NCBI GenBank assembly: GCA_900313265.1
Contig: OMRN01000184.1
Coordinates: 1-7,722 of the forward strand
Source of the DNA: an uncultured Lachnospiraceae bacterium
GTDB taxonomy: Bacteria > Bacillota > Clostridia > Lachnospirales > Lachnospiraceae
Reading direction: 5' to 3'
DNA length: 7,722 bases
The notes beneath the pieces are model-generated. The model made no database searches. It was not told the DNA's origin and saw nothing but the letters and a program-made list of their open reading frames with translations. Below are positions 6,445 through 7,722 of the stretch, in pieces. The translations under genes were made by a program, and so were the position numbers. Numbering within the stretch: position 1 is the stretch's first letter; each line of letters begins with the position of its first letter.

Positions 6445-7722
6445 TTATTTTCTTTTGTTCCCGCCTTTATCCGGGTGATTGCCTTTTCCGGTTTTTCCCG
6501 GCCGGTCATGTCCCGTGTGTCTTTTGGGTCTGTCGTGTCCGGCATGTCTTTCCGGTCTGTCATGCCCGGCGTGTCTTTCGGACCTGTCGGGTCCGGCATG
6601 TCTTTCCGGCCTGTCATGTCCGGCACGTCTTTCCGGTCTGTCCGGCCTGTCACCCCTGCGTTGTCCGTCATGTCTTTCAGGGGCTCCGTGTCTGTCCGCG
6701 TGTTCGCGCCTTTGAGGACTGTCTTTTCCGACCGGCTTGTCGGTTTCGGCAGGCTTTGTGTTTTCGACAGGCAGGTCCGATTTATCGGTATCAACATTTT
6801 TCTCCGTATTCGGATGAATCGGAACCAAATCCACAATCTCTACATCCGCAAGCGCTTCTCTGTCAATCGGCCGTCCGTCCACCACTTCAAACTTCTTTTT
6901 CCTCGGACGTACAACCGGCTCCGGATCTCCGATTCGGATTTCCGCCGTGGCTAACGGTACGAATCCGCTATGCACATCTTCCGCTTCTGCCTCATCTTCA
7001 TCGTCGTCTTCTTCATCATCCTCTTCCATATCGGAATCGTCCGGCTCTTCATCTTCATCATCCTCTTCCATATCGGAATCGTCCGGCTCTTCATCTTCGT
7101 CATCATCTTCCGTATCGGAATCATCCGGTTCTTCATCCGATGATGAATCGGAAACTGTATCATGTATGGAATCGATTTCCGTATTTTCTTTAACGGCTTC
7201 ACCGGAATCTTTCGCACCTGCGCTATCATCAGCAGCACCGGTCTGTTTCATATCTAAACCGTTGTCGAGAGTACCGTCGTCTTCATCCTCACCTTCAAAA
7301 TCATCATAGAAGATTTCGCTGGTATTACTCGGATCAATATATTCAACCCCTCCAGCCACACTTTCACTTTCCGGATTCGCGTCACCTGAGGCATTCTCCG
7401 GCTTTATTTCATCACCGGAGGTATTCTCATTGCCCGTATTGTCTTCGGTGCCGTTTTCGGCCTCCTGAGACGTTTTTTCGGCATCGTTTTCACCATCTGC
7501 CTTACTGCCCGTATCCCCGTCATCCGTTCCGTTTTTTCCATCATCCGCTTTTCCTTCGTCCGTCTTTTCATCGACGGCCTTTTCATCAACGGCTTTTTCA
7601 CCGGCATCCTTTTCGGCGTCAGCTTTTTCTTCCGCCTTTGCGTTTTCAGTCTCCGCCTCTTCTGTCTTCTTTTTCTTTTTCTTCTTAAGCGGTCTGATCT
7701 CCACAAGAAGCGGATACAGGCT
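6445..7722 (-). CDS. C-terminal part of an unidentified protein with a long low-complexity, repeat-bearing tail (5' end outside window)
   Basis: The frame is open from the window edge (SLYPLLVEIRPLKKKKK) to TAA at 6445, 425 residues. A GTG at 7704 could be read as start but has no Shine-Dalgarno, and hydrophobic residues precede it, so the true start is probably upstream. Counting from that GTG, residues 7-13 are seven lysines. Residues 14-120 are a Lys/Glu/Asp/Ala/Gly linker, and residues 139-240 are strongly acidic with three 14-residue repeats at 190-231. Residues 247-297 have normal composition (GFVPLATAEIRIGD, then FEVVDGRPIDREALADVEIV). Residues 298-419 form a basic Arg/His/Asp/Gly tail with five 9-residue repeats at 356-400. 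The tail must be disordered. The SLYPLLVEI start could be the end of a folded domain or membrane segment. I do not recognise the protein. Nucleic-acid, envelope or metal binding are all conceivable, and none is shown. Confidence 0.8.
   Translation of the reverse strand, partial: SLYPLLVEIRPLKKKKKKKTEEAETENAKAEEKADAEKDAGEKAVDEKAVDEKTDEGKADDGKNGTDDGDTGSKADGENDAEKTSQEAENGTEDNTGNENTSGDEIKPENASGDANPESESVAGGVEYIDPSNTSEIFYDDFEGEDEDDGTLDNGLDMKQTGAADDSAGAKDSGEAVKENTEIDSIHDTVSDSSSDEEPDDSDTEDDDEDEEPDDSDMEEDDEDEEPDDSDMEEDDEEDDDEDEAEAEDVHSGFVPLATAEIRIGDPEPVVRPRKKKFEVVDGRPIDREALADVEIVDLVPIHPNTEKNVDTDKSDLPVENTKPAETDKPVGKDSPQRREHADRHGAPERHDGQRRGDRPDRPERRAGHDRPERHAGPDRSERHAGHDRPERHAGHDRPKRHTGHDRPGKTGKGNHPDKGGNKRK
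6505..6639 (-). repeat. Five 27-bp tandem repeats coding for RPERHAGHD-type units
   Basis: Five in-frame 9-residue units follow each other: RPERRAGHD, RPERHAGPD, RSERHAGHD, RPERHAGHD, RPKRHTGHD, then a partial RPGK. The period of 27 bp preserves the reading frame. Each unit has several His, Arg and Asp residues. Confidence 0.9.
7012..7137 (-). repeat. Three 42-bp tandem repeats coding for DEEPDDSDMEEDDE-type units
   Basis: Three in-frame 14-residue units lie at residues 190-231 of the repetitive protein. The two downstream units (204-217 and 218-231) are identical in protein. The first differs at two residues, TED in place of MEE, and also differs in DNA. This suggests recent duplication of the last two copies. 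Confidence 0.88.

Noticed and set aside
6505..6639. Could the 27-bp repeats be a CRISPR array?
   Set aside because: The units are directly adjacent with no spacers, vary in sequence, and stay in frame within a coding region.
6479..7309. Plus-strand open frames with Ser-, Pro- or Cys-rich repeats (for example long serine runs near 6947-7309)
   Set aside because: They are antisense translations of the acidic and basic tandem repeats of the minus-strand gene. The periodicity comes from the DNA repeat, not from selection on these frames.
7702..7704. GTG as start of the repetitive-tail protein
   Set aside because: No Shine-Dalgarno precedes it and the frame stays open to the window edge with a hydrophobic stretch, so the gene most likely begins outside the window.

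Overview
All recognisable genes in this window lie on the minus strand, so transcription runs from position 7722 down to position 1. Gene content and style suggest a Firmicute of class Clostridia, most likely Lachnospiraceae. The evidence is an Mrp/Nbp35-type P-loop protein with a clostridial cysteine-rich N-terminus, followed by two large proteins that I recognise from memory as the DUF5717 and DUF5716 families, both essentially known from Lachnospiraceae. Base composition is moderate, and Shine-Dalgarno sequences are typical (AGGAGG, GGGAG, AGGAA). No tRNA, rRNA, CRISPR array, transposase or phage gene is visible.

Layout in transcription order. (1) 7722-6445: the C-terminal part of a protein whose start lies outside the window. 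It is almost entirely low-complexity, with a Lys/Glu/Ala/Asp-rich linker, an acidic block with a 42-bp tandem repeat, one short ordinary-looking segment, and a basic His/Arg tail with a 27-bp tandem repeat. (2) 6387-5575: mrp, an iron-sulfur carrier-type ATPase, 57 nt downstream and probably co-transcribed. (3) 5574-5396: a 179-nt regulatory gap. It holds a weak candidate terminator and a good promoter whose extended -10 box overlaps a 14-bp perfect inverted repeat (16 bp with one G-U pair in RNA). A U-rich tract and then a Shine-Dalgarno follow that repeat. (4) 5395-1829: a very large protein (1188 aa, TTG start) made of beta-sandwich-like and TPR-like helical parts. (5) 1828-1688: a 141-nt gap with two perfect palindromes. 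(6) 1687-389: a 432-aa actin/Hsp70-fold protein with degenerate nucleotide-binding loops. (7) 335-1: the N-terminal 111 residues of an unrecognised protein, running off the edge.

Genes 4 to 6 look like one operon driven from the promoter near 5460-5489. A giant repeat scaffold, a chaperone-like actin-fold protein with altered catalytic motifs, and a third unknown protein are consistent with a multi-protein complex of unknown function. I consider this the most interesting content of the window. The families are known only as domains of unknown function, so the biology is undescribed even though the genes are not unique. The mrp gene and its repetitive neighbour appear to form a separate transcription unit.
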